Shown one piece after another: positions 11,902 to 24,380 of a stretch of 64,000 nt of DNA. Below the pieces are notes generated by a model. That model was given only the letters and a program-made list of their open reading frames with translations, was not told where the DNA came from and did no database searches. The DNA comes from Effrenium voratum (lineage: Eukaryota; Sar; Dinophyceae; Suessiales; Symbiodiniaceae), in the NCBI GenBank assembly GCA_963377175.1, contig CAUJNA010000569.1, positions 896,379 through 960,378 of the forward strand. Direction: 5' to 3'. Within the stretch, counting starts at the first letter, position 1. The number at the start of each line of letters is the position of its first letter. The translations under genes and the position numbers were made by a program.

Positions 11902-12300
11902 CAAGCCGTGTTGCTGGAATCTGTGGTTTTATTTTGGATTTCTCGAGGGTTTGTTGGTTGTCCAAAACCCAAAAACCTCGAGAAATTAAAATATTTGACT
12001 TCAACACAAACAACATCAAGAACAGAACCAAAACAAAACAAAAAACACCTGGAGAAACCAAAAAAGGAAAACATCTGTCAAAGGAAAGTAGACGACCAGG
12101 CAACCAGTGTTGCTGGAATCGTTGGTGTTTTCTCAAGGGTGTTCCTGGTTTGGGTCCCAAACCCCCCAAAAACGTCGAGAAACCAAAAAATGACTCCAAA
12201 ACAAAAACTCGAGAAATCAAATAAAAAAGAGGACCAGGCAAGGAGAGGACCAGGCAAGCCATGTTGCTGCAATGTTTGGTTTGTTTCTCTCTGATTTCTA
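11902..12300. repeat. 150-200-bp tandem repeat with internal hairpins
   Basis: CAAGCCGTGTTGCTGGAATC at 11902 recurs as CAACCAGTGTTGCTGGAATC at 12101 and as CAAGCCATGTTGCTGCAATG at 12254: two units (199 and 153 bp) plus a partial third. Each full unit carries an imperfect inverted repeat of the form TTCTCGAGGGTTTG...AAAACCTCGAGAAA (11938-11988 in the first). Surroundings from 11.5 kb are A-rich with CCAAAA motifs. Overlapping open frames on both strands (206 codons, minus, 11642-12262) follow the repeat and are not accepted as genes. Confidence 0.75.
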
Positions 12301-13026
12301 GACAGTCTCTGGTTTGGAGTCATACCTCTGGATTTCTGAATTTGTTTTGAGGGTTAGATTCCATTCTAAGCCAAACAAACGCAAGCAATCACACAACATG
12401 GGTACAAAAACCCAACACTCGCAACATCCCTGTCTGTTACAACTATGATTGAGTTCGATGTGAAAACGGAATGCTTTTTCCCGTGATCACATAATTTAAA
12501 CACAAGTTCGTTATCGGCATATTTCTGGTGGAACTTCTAATTTAAAGAGAGAAGTTTAAATAGGCTGCTTGAAAGCAAGGTTTTTAATTGGATCTGCTTT
12601 TTCAAGTTAGAATGCATTGTTCTTCAATTTTCTAGTTACGAGTTAAATAGAAACTTAAAGTGAAACCCCCTAATACGATTTCCAGCTTAGACAGGTGTTT
12701 GCCACAAACTGATTAGTTTGGATTGTCTTTCAATATTGTATTTTAACGGGGGCGTCCTTTCCCATAATGTGTTTTCCACTTTTGCACCTAGCACTTAAAT
12801 GCAGTAGAATTTCGGCCTTTAAACAAATAATTCGCCTTCCTTTTCAAACAATTTTGGTAGCTGGGCTTGTCTGATTTAACCTCAGGTCTTGAATGGGGTT
12901 TTCTTGCTTAGCATGAGCTGATGCTGGTCAAGTCGCATGGCGCAATCCACGTAAGACAACTGCATTCAACCCCAGAGTAGACTTCAAACAGCAACAAAGT
13001 AGATCCGTCTGGGGGGGAGGTAGAAT
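12301..13026. other. AT-rich DNA, no recognisable gene
   Basis: No open frame of note, no repeat and no RNA gene seen. Confidence 0.55.
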
Positions 13027-13080
13027 ATATATATATATGTGCGTATATATATATATATGTATGTGTATATATGTGTATTT
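13027..13080. repeat. TATA/TATG microsatellite
   Basis: Runs of TATATATATG, GTATATATATAT and ATGTATGTGTATATATG. Confidence 0.9.
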
Positions 13081-13388
13081 ACACATACATCAAAGAGTTG
13101 TCGGCTTCGCTGGCCGCATCACTTGCTAAAGCAAGAGGGACTCCAGCTAGCAAGCTGGCTTTCGTAGCAACATCTAAACAAAACATATTCTACTCTTGCG
13201 GGGACCTACCCTTTTGTTGCCCCCCTCTCACTTCTGAATATTTGATCTTGATGTGCTTTGTATCTCCTCCAGGTGTTCTTGATTTTCCTCACTATTCCCC
13301 TCTAGTATTCCCTTCATATTTCCGTATAGCCGTTGCGAACAATAAACCTATCTCGTGACTTGACATGTCCAGCCTGAGGAGTTGCGGC

Positions 13389-13410
13389 GGCGTGCCAACT
13401 TTGGCTCAAG
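13389..13410 (+). other. Possible relic of a dinoflagellate spliced leader
   Basis: The 22 bases end in CTTTGGCTCAAG. Compared from memory with the conserved dinoflagellate trans-spliced leader (which ends TTTTGGCTCAAG), 17 of 22 positions agree and the last 11 are identical. Relict leaders mark retroposed mRNAs in dinoflagellates. No recognisable coding sequence or poly-A follows, so chance similarity is quite possible. Confidence 0.2.
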
Positions 13411-13544
13411 CCACATGCGCACGTTGGCTGTTTGCGCTGATTAAGCATCAGCAGCTACGCGGGTGTTGTGTGAGAGTGTCGGGACATGGGTGAGACGTGG
13501 AAACTGGGCTCGTGGTTAGGAATAGCACAGGAAACTTGTGAGGG

Positions 13545-13860
13545 CCAATCTGCAAATGCTAGAGGGAATGCAAAGGGGAATGCTGGGAGAATACTTGGGG
13601 GAATACTGGCGGGTAAACCAAGACAAAACTAAGACTTACTGGGGCAAGAGAGGGGCAAGACAATGCGAAAGGAGGGAGTATTGAGGGGATAACAATTAAG
13701 GCAAACAAACGAAATACTAAGATGACACCGAGACTACGGCAATATCCGGGTAAGACAACGCTGAAGGAACAAGGGAACACTAGAGGAATACTCAGGGCAG
13801 TTCTTGGGGACAACCACGGGAACTCTAGGGAAGTACTCAGAATAAAACGAGGGGTGTGCC
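13545..13860. repeat. GGGAATACT degenerate repeats
   Basis: Loose repetition of GGGAATACT, GGGAATGC and GGGAAGTACT at irregular spacing, with more copies at 14410-14465. Weakly periodic. Confidence 0.45.
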
Positions 13861-13961
13861 AAGAAAATGTCAAGAGTTACTGAGCACTTTAGGACCAAGA
13901 CGGTGGAGGGATCACTTGCGCCCATGGAGTCACTTGCGCAAATTTTGCGTAAAAGGTGTCG

Positions 13962-14030
13962 GGAGGGGGAGGGGGGGAAGGGGGGGACGGGGGGGGAGGG
14001 CGGGGAGGGGTGGCAGTGGGGGAAGAGACC
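13962..14030. repeat. G-rich tract
   Basis: Nearly pure purine on the plus strand with many runs of four to eight G. It meets the simple pattern for intramolecular G-quadruplex formation. Flanks hold no recognisable gene. Confidence 0.85.
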
Positions 14031-14454
14031 CACCCATATGACATTGGGGATGGTGTCCACTAGCTCCTTGTCTATGATGCCAATGTGAAAATCATGCAGG
14101 CCTCTTCAAAATTTGTGCAGGTCTGCCAAGTGGCGCAGCCACAGGGCTTTTCATGGATCCCTCACACGCGCAGGTGCTTTGCTTTGATCCTCTAAATGGG
14201 ACATACAAACAAGACATCAGTTGTCACCCAACATCCCTGCTAGTTTCCCAACTTAAAACCAACCCAAAAAGGCCCCTTAGAATGAAGAGAAACACAGTGC
14301 GCGGCACAGATTCAACAAGAGACGGGCACAAGCGACACTGATCTGCCGGGCACAAGCGACCCCAATCTGACGGGCACAGGCGAACCCCCGACCGCCTAAG
14401 ACAGTGCTAAAAGAATAGGGAAGTACTAGAGGGTACGAAGGGAATACTGGTGGA

Positions 14455-14920
14455 TTCGGAATAGTGAAGGAAAATTTGGGCCTGGATTCAAAATTCCATT
14501 CAGATTCAAGATCCCCTAATCAAGTGTTCGATGAAATCCTAAATCTAACCCTCGCTTGAAACTGAAACCGATCTGAGTTTAAATCGAGCCTGAACTCAAG
14601 ATGCAAGACTCTAGAACAGTTTTCCACGCAATCTTGAATCTGGGCCTGGATTGAAACCGGGTGGAGCCGATTCAAACTTAAACCGGGCTTGGGCTCAAGG
14701 TTCAAGATTCCCTGGAAAAGTTTGGCCTGTGTTCTTGAATATGGGCCTTGAATGAATTCAACGAAAGAGATTGAAGTTTACATTTGGCATTGGGTTCAAG
14801 ATTCAAGATCCAAGACTCCCTGGAAACGTTTGGCCTTCAATCTTGAATCTGGGCCTAGGCTTCAATGGATTGAAGGAGACTGAAATTTCAATCTGGGAAT
14901 CGGTTAAAACCAGTTGACAT
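14455..14920. repeat. Degenerate TTCAAGATTC repeat
   Basis: Repeats containing TTCAAGATTCCCTGGAAA, TCTTGAATCTGGGCCTGG and GGATTGAAACCGG, spaced roughly 100-130 bp. The ATTCAAGATTC core resembles the array at 22768-23210 on the far side of the copia element. Confidence 0.6.
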
Positions 14921-15042
14921 TTGAGTCGCGCCTAAAGCTTCCAGAATGTCCTTGGAAATGCACCTCTTTTGCACTGCTCTCCCGAAAGCCTCCAACAACG
15001 CAGAAAACACCGCAAACACCAGTGAATTTGACAAAACTGTGG

Positions 15043-15047
15043 GTTTA
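15043..15047. other. Target-site duplication GTTTA, left
   Basis: GTTTA directly before the 5' LTR; the identical GTTTA follows the 3' LTR at 22507-22511. Five bases is the usual length for copia-class integrases. Confidence 0.93.
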
Positions 15048-15226
15048 TGTTCAGTACAAGCCACTGTACAAATACATGCACGTCCCTCTCCGCTGTTTGG
15101 TACAAGGCCTTGCGCATACAGCGCATTGCCCCAGATAGAATAGACTACAACTGTGCCGAGTCGTTCACATCACAGGCTTACACATTCAGGTAGTTACGAG
15201 ATTACACAGTCAGTTCTACTTTTACA
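15048..15226 (+). repeat. 5' LTR (179 bp)
   Basis: Starts TGTTCAGTACAAGCC and ends CTACTTTTACA; matches 22328-22506 base for base in length. Differences are clustered at about 15079-15083, 15110-15132 and 15199-15205 rather than spread evenly. Contains CTCTCCGCTGTTTGG and CTGTGCCGAGTCG shared by both LTRs. Confidence 0.96.
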
Positions 15227-15240
15227 TGGTAGCGGAGCGG
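15227..15240 (+). promoter_or_regulatory. Primer-binding site, initiator Met tRNA type
   Basis: TGGTAGCGGAGC starts directly after the LTR. It is the complement of a tRNA 3' end and closely resembles the TGGTAGCAGAG / TGGTATCAGAG class used by elements primed by initiator methionine tRNA. The exact tRNA of this organism is not known to me. Confidence 0.85.
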
Positions 15241-15325
15241 TGATCCCTGGTACACGATTCTCGACCACTACCCACGGTGAGCTCCAACACGCACTCACAG
15301 GTTCAGGCACACAGTAGTGAGCAAC

Positions 15326-16980
<1,655 letters not shown>

Positions 16981-17009
16981 GAAGGGCAAATACAAGGGCA
17001 AAGGAACTC

Positions 17010-17290
17010 AACAAAGGCAAAGGCTACGGGAGCTACGGGAACAACTACAACTACAAAGGAGGAAAAGGCAAGTACAATCAACAACTGGTTGGACAAGGAA
17101 ATCCTTTCCAAGGACAACAAGGATATGGCAAAGGAAAAGGATACAACAACCAAAGAAAAGTAAAAGGATACTACAACAACCAACAAGGAGGAAAAGAAGC
17201 AAAAGGAAAGCACGCAACAAATGTTTGCTACAGATGCGGTCAGCCAAAACACATGGCCAAACAATGCAGAGTGGCGATCCACAACTGCGA
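17010..17290 (+). pseudogene. Nucleocapsid segment with CCHC zinc knuckle
   Basis: In one frame a Gly/Lys/Tyr/Asn-rich linker (GKGYGSYGNNYNYKGGKGKY and similar) leads to a CCHC zinc knuckle at 17226-17267: Cys-x2-Cys-x4-His-x4-Cys, read CYRCGQPKHMAKQC. Such knuckles bind retroelement RNA. The segment is a different frame from the gag core and follows its stop, so here it cannot be translated with Gag without recoding or repair. Confidence 0.9.
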
Positions 17291-18397
17291 CACTGGCAAC
17301 TTTGACGCCAACGACCAGACAGCTGACATTCCCACTACACCAACTGGAACATGTAAAAGGACCACAGCTCAGAACAGTGACCAACCAGCACATCAAGCAT
17401 TACGGGTGCAGATGGGTTTGCGTGACAGACCACAGTGGACAACAAATTGTCATACCATTTCATGTTTGCGAGGTTACACAGCCAATCCTTTCGGTTACAA
17501 GGCTGGTGGAACAAGGTGTCCAACTTACATTGGATGACAATCCAAGACTACAGCGCAGCAAGGGATTCAACAGCACATTGGAGAACAGAGATGGCCTGTT
17601 CTTCCTACAAGCAGAAATCAGAACAAACCCAAAAGGAACAAAGTTGCAGATACAAAGCACACAGCAAGGACAGATTGGCATGATAGCACTGACAACAACG
17701 CTTAAACCACGCAGACACAGGCTTGAGGACTGCGGCAGAACAACCATCAAATTCAAGGATGGTACATCGAACACGTTTGGTGCAAGTATCAAACAATGCA
17801 CGCTCCAAACAAAGCACAGCAGCAAATGTGGTAAGGAGAAACAGCATTCAGAATCAAGAAAGGTACAACCCTACCAGAGACATTACAGCAACAGCTTGCA
17901 ACAAAGACACAGCCAGAAAGTGCGCCACAGAAATAGTCACACCACAAGGAATTCGGCACAACCCAAGAACACGCTTGAGCGAGAAACAACACCACCAACA
18001 AGACAAGATTCAGCAGCACCGCACACCACCACGGGCGCAGAAGTACATCCTGGAGGATGCTACAGAGAAGGCCCATACTGGAAGAGAGTACGCATCGAGC
18101 CTTGAACAGCGTATACCAGAGCAGGCACACGACGGGCCAGACATCAAGCGACTCATACCTTGGAGACAGACCAAGGTACAACCAGTGGGAGAAAGGCACA
18201 ACACAAGACTGGTAGAAGATGAATGGACAACACAGCAAGCCAAAACATCAGACAAGCCCTGGACAGGCTGGACAAACTTTGGGGAACATCAGGAGTTTCC
18301 TACACAACTCGAACCAGAAGATGAAGAACAACAACGAGGAACAAAAGCGAAAGTAGTACAAGCACCCAAGCAAACCAACACCACAGGAGATGCTTGA
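17290..18397 (+). pseudogene. Protease-to-integrase linker of copia Pol
   Basis: Frame 17221-18105 contains a block (VCEVTQPILSVTRLVEQG, then LENRDGLFFLQAEI) that resembles the C-terminal half of the copia aspartic protease and what follows it. A continuation at 17723-18397 is a low-similarity acidic linker. The D-[ST]-G-A protease active-site segment expected around 17.3 kb was not found in any plus frame; a short internal deletion would explain this. Confidence 0.65.
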
Positions 18398-19230
18398 GCA
18401 CAACGTGAAACACCTTCCTTGCAGGAGTTGGTGTCCAATATGCGTACAAGCAAGACGCAGGCAGAACAACCACCCAAAACAACACAGCAAGCTTCCAATC
18501 ACACAGCTCGACTTCGGCTACATCAAAGGATTTGATGACAGCAAGGTGCATCCAATCCTCACAGCAATTGACGTCCAGTCCGGGATGATCATGGCAATAC
18601 ATTTGACCAGCAAGAGGATGCTCTTCGACTATGCAGTCACACAGCTACAGCGCTTCCTTTTTGAATGTGGAAGAACAACACACTCCATACTACAGTCAGA
18701 TCAGGAAGACTTCCTGACATCACTGATCACAGCAGTGGCCAACAAGAGTGGCAACATCACTACAAGGAACTCAGGAGCATACAGTTCACAATCAGAAGGG
18801 GGAATAGAGCGAGCACACAGAACATTGTTTTCAGAACACTCGAAGCACAGATCAGGCAGAACTACAACCGAGACATTACAATGGAACATCCACTCATGCC
18901 TTGGATAGTTCGACGCAGCGCGTGCGTCATAAATAGGTACGCGGTTCATAGTAATGAACGCACAAGTTATTTCAACAGATGGAACAGAGAGCAACTTTGT
19001 GAGTTTGGTGAGACAGTGCAGTATATGCTTCCAACAGTGAAACAATTTCCAAAACTAGAGCCAAGGTTCTACAAACCAATCTGGCTTGGCAAGGATACAA
19101 CCACAAGTGAATCCCTCCTCGGGATCTACAACAGGATTGTCAGAGCAAGGACAATCAGAAGGCAGATGATGCCTCACAAACACAACCAACAGCAACTGGA
19201 CTGTGTGAACACAGGCCCCTGGAACACACC
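18390..19230 (+). pseudogene. Copia integrase domain (DD35E), frameshifted
   Basis: Reading 18390 onward gives a zinc-binding head (His at residues 4 and 8, Cys at 15 and 18, motif SWCPICVQ). The catalytic triad follows: Asp 41 in QLDFGY (18510-18512), Asp 104 in LQSDQE (18699-18701) and Glu 140 in GGIERAH (18807-18809), with exactly 35 residues between the last two. Near 18830 the homology moves to another frame (EAQIRQ, PWIVRRSACVINRYAVHSN, CEFGETVQYMLPTVKQ, PIWLGKD) and continues to about 19230. The core catalytic residues are intact; the frameshift is what breaks it. Confidence 0.92.
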
Positions 19231-19794
19231 AGCATCAGCACTGCCTACACCGACTCTCACAACACCGCCAGATGCCATCTACAGGCAAAGCAACATCATC
19301 ACAGAAGGATGCAACAACAAGTACAACAGCAGAAGACAAAAAACAGAGCACGTCACAGGCAAGCGATCAACAAACAAAGCAGGCAAGGACAGGTGAGCCG
19401 ACATCACCAATGGCTACATCACCAACACATCAGAAGCGACCGACGTTGCCAGCACCAACGCCTACAACACACACGCGGGAAAGAGATGACACAATACACA
19501 AGGCATTACAAGAAAGCAACAGTGCGCCACCACAGAAAGACCATCACTTGAACGGCCAACAGCAACAGAACAACCAAAGGGCAAGATGAGAAACAATGCC
19601 ATCAAGCTCACTGCAAAAGATGGCAGACAACTCGAGACAACATCAAATGAGGAAATCGAAAGTGAAAGGAACCTACTAGAACCGATCCTGCATGATACAG
19701 AAGAATTGGATCCACAATTGGTGTCACAAGGAATGAAGAACGAGGTCAACAAATGAAAAACTAATCAGTCTTTACAGAGATTGGTGGCAACACC

Positions 19795-20700
19795 ATGACT
19801 CCAGAACAACGGTCAAACATCATTGAATGAAGATGGGTCCTCAAACAAAAAACCACGACCTACGCTTTGCAAGCGCGCCACTGTTTTGCATACTGAGAGT
19901 TCTTCTCACAATGGCATTGGTGTACAACTGGTCAGTCTGCACAGGAGATGCGAGTGTTGCATTTCTACATGCAGCAGCAATCTCATACAATTTGGTAATG
20001 AGACCTCCGCGCGAGTTCTACAACGAAGAAAACAAACACATAACGTGGCAACTGAACAAAGCCATCTACGGTTTAAAACCATCACCAAAACAATGGCAAG
20101 ACCACATTGCACACATCCTTACAGTCACACTTGAACTTGTGAGACAAGTTCAGCAGAAAGCAATGTTTACAGGTCAGAAGGCTGTCTAGTCTACATCATG
20201 ATATATGTAGACAACCTCCTATTCATAGGAGTACAAAACATGATCAACACACTGTTCAGAAGAATGCAAAAGGAAGTACTGTTGAGGCACACAGATGACT
20301 TCATGTGGGAGCAACAATACATTTCCTTGGCAGGAACATCTCACATAAAGGCAGCTACATCGACATCAGCTTGAACAACAACAATGTCGACATCATCCTG
20401 GAGGGGTCAGGAATGACTGCATGCAACCCAGCACCATCACCAGGAGTGTACACATGAAAAAGTAGCAGAAGATGAAGCACCACTTGATCACGAGCAACAC
20501 AAGCAACACAGGCGGCTTGCTGGCAAGGTACAGTGGCTAGCATACACACGACCAGACATCAGCATGGAGCAAAGGAACTAGCAAGATCACTACAATCACC
20601 AACACAGTTTGGCAACAAGAAGCTCAAGCACGTGAGCAGGTACCTTACAGGCACAAGGTACACGCGACACAACCTAAGACCAAAAATGCAGATACAGGAC
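19795..20700 (+). pseudogene. Copia reverse transcriptase, frameshifted, YVDD changed to YVDN
   Basis: Starts around MTPEQRSNIIE with a TGA directly before RWVLKQK (19828-19830). Then in another frame come the palm motifs: TGDASVAFLHAA (first catalytic Asp region) and LNKAIYGLKPSPKQWQDH. The YxDD box at 20204-20215 reads YVDN: the second catalytic aspartate is replaced by asparagine. Further blocks in changing frames are LLFIGVQNMI, FLGRNISHKGSYID and the thumb/connection (RRLAGKVQWLAYTRPDIS, KELARSLQSPTQFGNKKLKH). Several frame changes and stops are present. Confidence 0.92.
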
Positions 20701-21164
20701 AAGTGAATTCCACTCAACATTGACACATACACAGATGCCAACTGGGCATCTTGCGAGAAAACAAGGAAGAGCACAACAGGATTTGTGTTATACTTCTTTG
20801 GGGCAGCAATACACTATGGCAGCAGAACACAAGCAACAACAGCACTTTCAGCAGCAGAATCAGAGCTGTATGCAACTGACACAGCAACACAGGAGAGCCT
20901 TTACATCAGCAACTTCATCAAAGAAGCATTTGAAGCACTCACCAACATAAGTACACACACACAAACAGCAGCGCTGCAAAATCAATAGCAAAGAGAGAAG
21001 GTACATCAAAGAAAGCAATGCACATCGAGCTGCGACACCTCTTCATACAGCAACTTGTCAAAAGCAAAACCATCACAATGCACAAAGCAAGATCAGAGGA
21101 CAACACAGGAGACTTACTGGCAAAGTTTGAAAGCCTAGAGGCGCGCTGCGCACCGCAAATGTAA
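20701..21164 (+). pseudogene. Copia RNase H domain
   Basis: The frame reads YTDANWASCEKTRKSTTGF with the catalytic Asp at 20734-20736, then SRTQATTALSAAESELYA with the catalytic Glu near 20867. After one more frame change it gives KKAMHIELRHLFIQQLVKS, the conserved C-terminal block of copia RNase H. It ends at a TAA right after ARCAPQM (21162-21164). The catalytic positions I can see are kept. Confidence 0.92.
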
Positions 21165-22318
21165 ATGGCTTCAGCATGTGCCAAACATTGCCAGAAACAT
21201 GTGCAGGCTGCCGTGCAAAAGAGCATCTCAAAAGATGTAAAAGAGGCTTGCAGAAGCAAGCGTGGTTCCAATGTTGTGTCTCTACGGCCGTTTAGTTGTG
21301 AAACACACGTGTGTGAACTGCGCAACTGTTGTTTAACATGCTGCGCACAATGTGTGAGACCGGTTGTGCTGTGGCCTCACAGGCCAACGTTGTACATGCG
21401 CTTGTTGAGGATATCACAGCTGACAAGCCTTACATCAATGGCTCACAGGGCTTACAAGACCCTGCGCATGCCGATGACAGTGCCCGAAGGGTTCACATTG
21501 AAACTGGTCGATGGTAACATCTTGATTGCGCCGGATGAGCCTTACAATTACACAACGGTGATGATTCCGATTGCAGTGGAGCAACACGCGTTCATGGCAA
21601 CCACTGTCACAACTCGGCCGAGTGAGGTGCAGAAGATCCCTGGCTACGTGAAGGTCCCCTACATTGGGTTTCATTGGGTGTTCTACAGTTTCATGGATTG
21701 CCTTTTGGATACATCAGTTGGTTGACACATGAGGGTCCTGCAGTTGCATCAGGATTGCACATGGGCTTTGTCACCCGCTGAAAAAGCATCAAGTTCGCTT
21801 TACAAGGTGATTGGTCACATCATTATTCCAATTCAGAAGGTTTTTGGATCTGCTTCACCGCGCGCATGCTGGATTTTCGATGGGCTACCACACCTACCCT
21901 GCGGCACAGGCTATCAGCGAGCCATTGAAGACATGAGTCATTGAGTACATTGCGCAGCATGGCATGCAGTTGAGTGGCAACTACATGGCTTTGATTCCTG
22001 GACAGATTGGATACACTGATCATCGACTGCAAGAAGTGGACAGTACAGTGATCCTTTCGCAGCAGTGAGGATACAAGATATTGAACAAGAAGAAGATCAT
22101 AGGCGAAGGCATTTGAGGAGTACGTCATGTACTTACCTACAGAGGCACACCGGACATTTCGGAATGTACAATTACAGCATATTGATGGTACAGCAGCCGA
22201 CACCTAGGGGCACCGTTGTACAGTCAGATGCTGACATGAAATCAGTCACTGGCTTACATCATCCTGAAACATTAGGCTAGCAGTGCGTTCGGAGTGTACA
22301 ATTAGGATTGTACAATCC
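21165..22318 (+). other. Extra 3' region of the copia element with a 186-codon frame
   Basis: Between RNase H and the polypurine tract lie about 1.15 kb that standard copia elements do not have. An ATG follows the pol stop directly (TAAATG) and opens a 186-codon frame to 21725. Its second half looks protein-like (MPMTVPEGFTLKLVDGNIL, DEPYNYTTVMIPIAVEQHAF, VPYIGFHWVFYSFMDCLLD). Possible continuations lie in other frames at 21729-21944 and beyond. No family is recognised. It could be a captured host fragment, an env-like or accessory reading frame, or a decayed part of another element. No signal peptide or clear membrane span is evident. Confidence 0.5.
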
Positions 22319-22327
22319 GAGAGGGGG
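22319..22327 (+). promoter_or_regulatory. Polypurine tract
   Basis: GAGAGGGGG immediately precedes the TGTTAAG start of the 3' LTR: the expected priming site for plus-strand DNA synthesis. Confidence 0.92.
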
Positions 22328-22506
22328 TGTTAAGTACAAGCCACTGTACAAATACATGTGCATCCCTCTCCGCTGTTTGGTACAAGGCCCAGAGACTACA
22401 GTACATGTCTCCAGATAGAAAAGACTACAACTGTGCCGAGTCGTTCACATCACAGGTATACACATTCAGGTAGTTCGGAGATTACACAGTCAGTTCTACT
22501 TTAACA
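22328..22506 (+). repeat. 3' LTR (179 bp)
   Basis: Starts TGTTAAGTACAAGCC and ends CTACTTTAACA; same length as the 5' LTR, about 89 percent identical by eye. Confidence 0.96.
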
Positions 22507-22511
22507 GTTTA
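22507..22511. other. Target-site duplication GTTTA, right
   Basis: Identical to 15043-15047 on the other side of the element. Confidence 0.93.
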
Positions 22512-22767
22512 TGGGGGGGTGTTGTGTATATATATATATGGACATCCCCATCTCATGGACATTGGTTTGGTGCGTTTGACCTGAATTTACAGTGTTTTAT
22601 GCCTTTTTTTGCTTCTTGGATTTGTATCAAAATTGGGGGGTCATACGTGTATATGATACGCATGCATGCAGACAGATGTGATGCAAATAATGACAGCAGC
22701 ATCTGCAATCTGAAAGAGTCTGACTGCACCCAAGAGTACAAGAACAACTCAGGCATGTAAAAAATGT

Positions 22768-23210
22768 TCTGGGATTCAAGATTCAAGAATGTGAGAAAAT
22801 ATTGTCTGAGAATATTGAATTGTGAACCCCATAATTTTTCAAAGTTAAAAAGTTCTGGATTCAAGGACTCAAGATTCAAGAATCTGAGAACATATTTTCT
22901 GCGAATCTTGAATCTTGAATCCCATAACTTTAAAAGTTTGAAAAATTCCAGGGTTGTCCCAATACTCTCGGTGTTCAATGAGATTCTCGGAAAAGTTTTC
23001 CGTGAACATTCCAATCTCGAATCTTCAGACCAGTGGGAAACTATGTTCGAGGCGACATTTTTAGGGGTTGACCAGCATGGATGATTCTCAGGAAAGTGGT
23101 TGTTTGTGCACTCCTCAATATTGAATCGAACTTGGATGTTTTTGGGTTTGACAATTCTCAGGAAAGTTTTCTGTGCAATCTTCAATCTTGAATCTTCCAT
23201 CTGAAAATAA
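22768..23210. repeat. ATTCAAGATTCAAG degenerate tandem repeat
   Basis: Units of about 85-90 bp with GGATTCAAGATTCAAGAAT, GAGAACATATTTTCTG and CTTGAATCTTGAATC; clearest pair at 22768 and 22855. Rich in short inverted motifs (TTCAAGA / TCTTGAA). The 215-codon minus frame across it is a repeat by-product. Confidence 0.7.
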
Positions 23211-23404
23211 CATATTCTCAGGCGCTAAGCGATCCAGTGGACACACTTTCAAGTTATTGCTTAGACAAACTTCCAAGTGCTTTTGGTGAGCTTCATGTCA
23301 GCTATGCTCATGTTGACCCCTTTCCAGGAGGAAAAAAAGGCAGATGTAACGCTCAAAATGTGTTTGCAATATTGTATGAGGAGGCGCAGGATCATTAGGG
23401 GTAC

Positions 23405-23465
23405 TCTATATGTGTGTGTGTGTATGTATGTATGTGTATATATAGATATACATATGTATGTACGT
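23405..23465. repeat. TG/TA microsatellite
   Basis: Runs of TGTGTGTGTGTATGTATGTATG and TATATATAGATATAC. Confidence 0.9.
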
Positions 23466-24380
23466 TCACGCACCGACCCCCACCCTCTTGAACTACCTGT
23501 CCACATTTGCTCATCTACTACCTCCACCTATTGAGATAGAATGAATTTTGTTTCCTGTGCAAATAGAGCTTTAAATGTAACGGTTTAGCTAGAATCCATC
23601 TTTCGAGATAGTTTTAGATTTTGAACCTCTCCGCAATTGAAATTTCCGTTTGGAACACCGTCTTTCAAGTTCAATCTTAGACCTTTCTTATGCCAGCAAA
23701 GGGCCGAATGTACATAACACAAATCGTATATTGAATTTCCTTGTAGAAGTCCCTTAAATGTTTCGCCATATTTAGTAGGAATTGTATTGGGATGTAGTCT
23801 CTATTCACTTGATATTATCAAAAGCAAACTGAGTTGTGTTCGTATTAGATAATATTTAACACTTGGATCATCAATCTACCCGAAATTCTTTTACATTTAG
23901 CTCCTATTTGGAAAGGATTTGCTTGTTTCAGCTGTAACTGAACATAAGCACATTTCTGAAAACTATATCCTTACTAAACTATATTCAAAATTCCAATTCT
24001 AGTTGAACTAAAATCCTAGTTGGAAAGGGTATCATGCTGGCGCTTTGTGGAGGACTCCGGGCCCAGTTTGGAATTTCGGGAATGTATACTTTGAAATTCT
24101 AGGTTTGCCATCCCCAAAAGGCAGTAAAACCAGGGGGGCAGTAAAACCAGGTACAGCGTTGCCAGCCCCCGCCCACCCCCCCAATGGTCATGGGTGAGAC
24201 AAGTAACCCCCCCGTAGTTGTGGTCCTGTGGTTGGGTTGTGGTGGTTTAGTGTTGGTTTAGAATTGTCTTAGAGATATTTAGGGTGTGTTGAGGGTTAGT
24301 TTACCGACTAGATCTGTAACAACTCAGCATGAACCAAAAAGTTGGTTGATTGCCCTCACCGAAAAAATTGTAAAATTACA
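23466..24380. other. AT-rich DNA, no recognisable gene
   Basis: Only a short duplication of GGCAGTAAAACCAGG at about 24120-24155 stands out. Confidence 0.55.
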
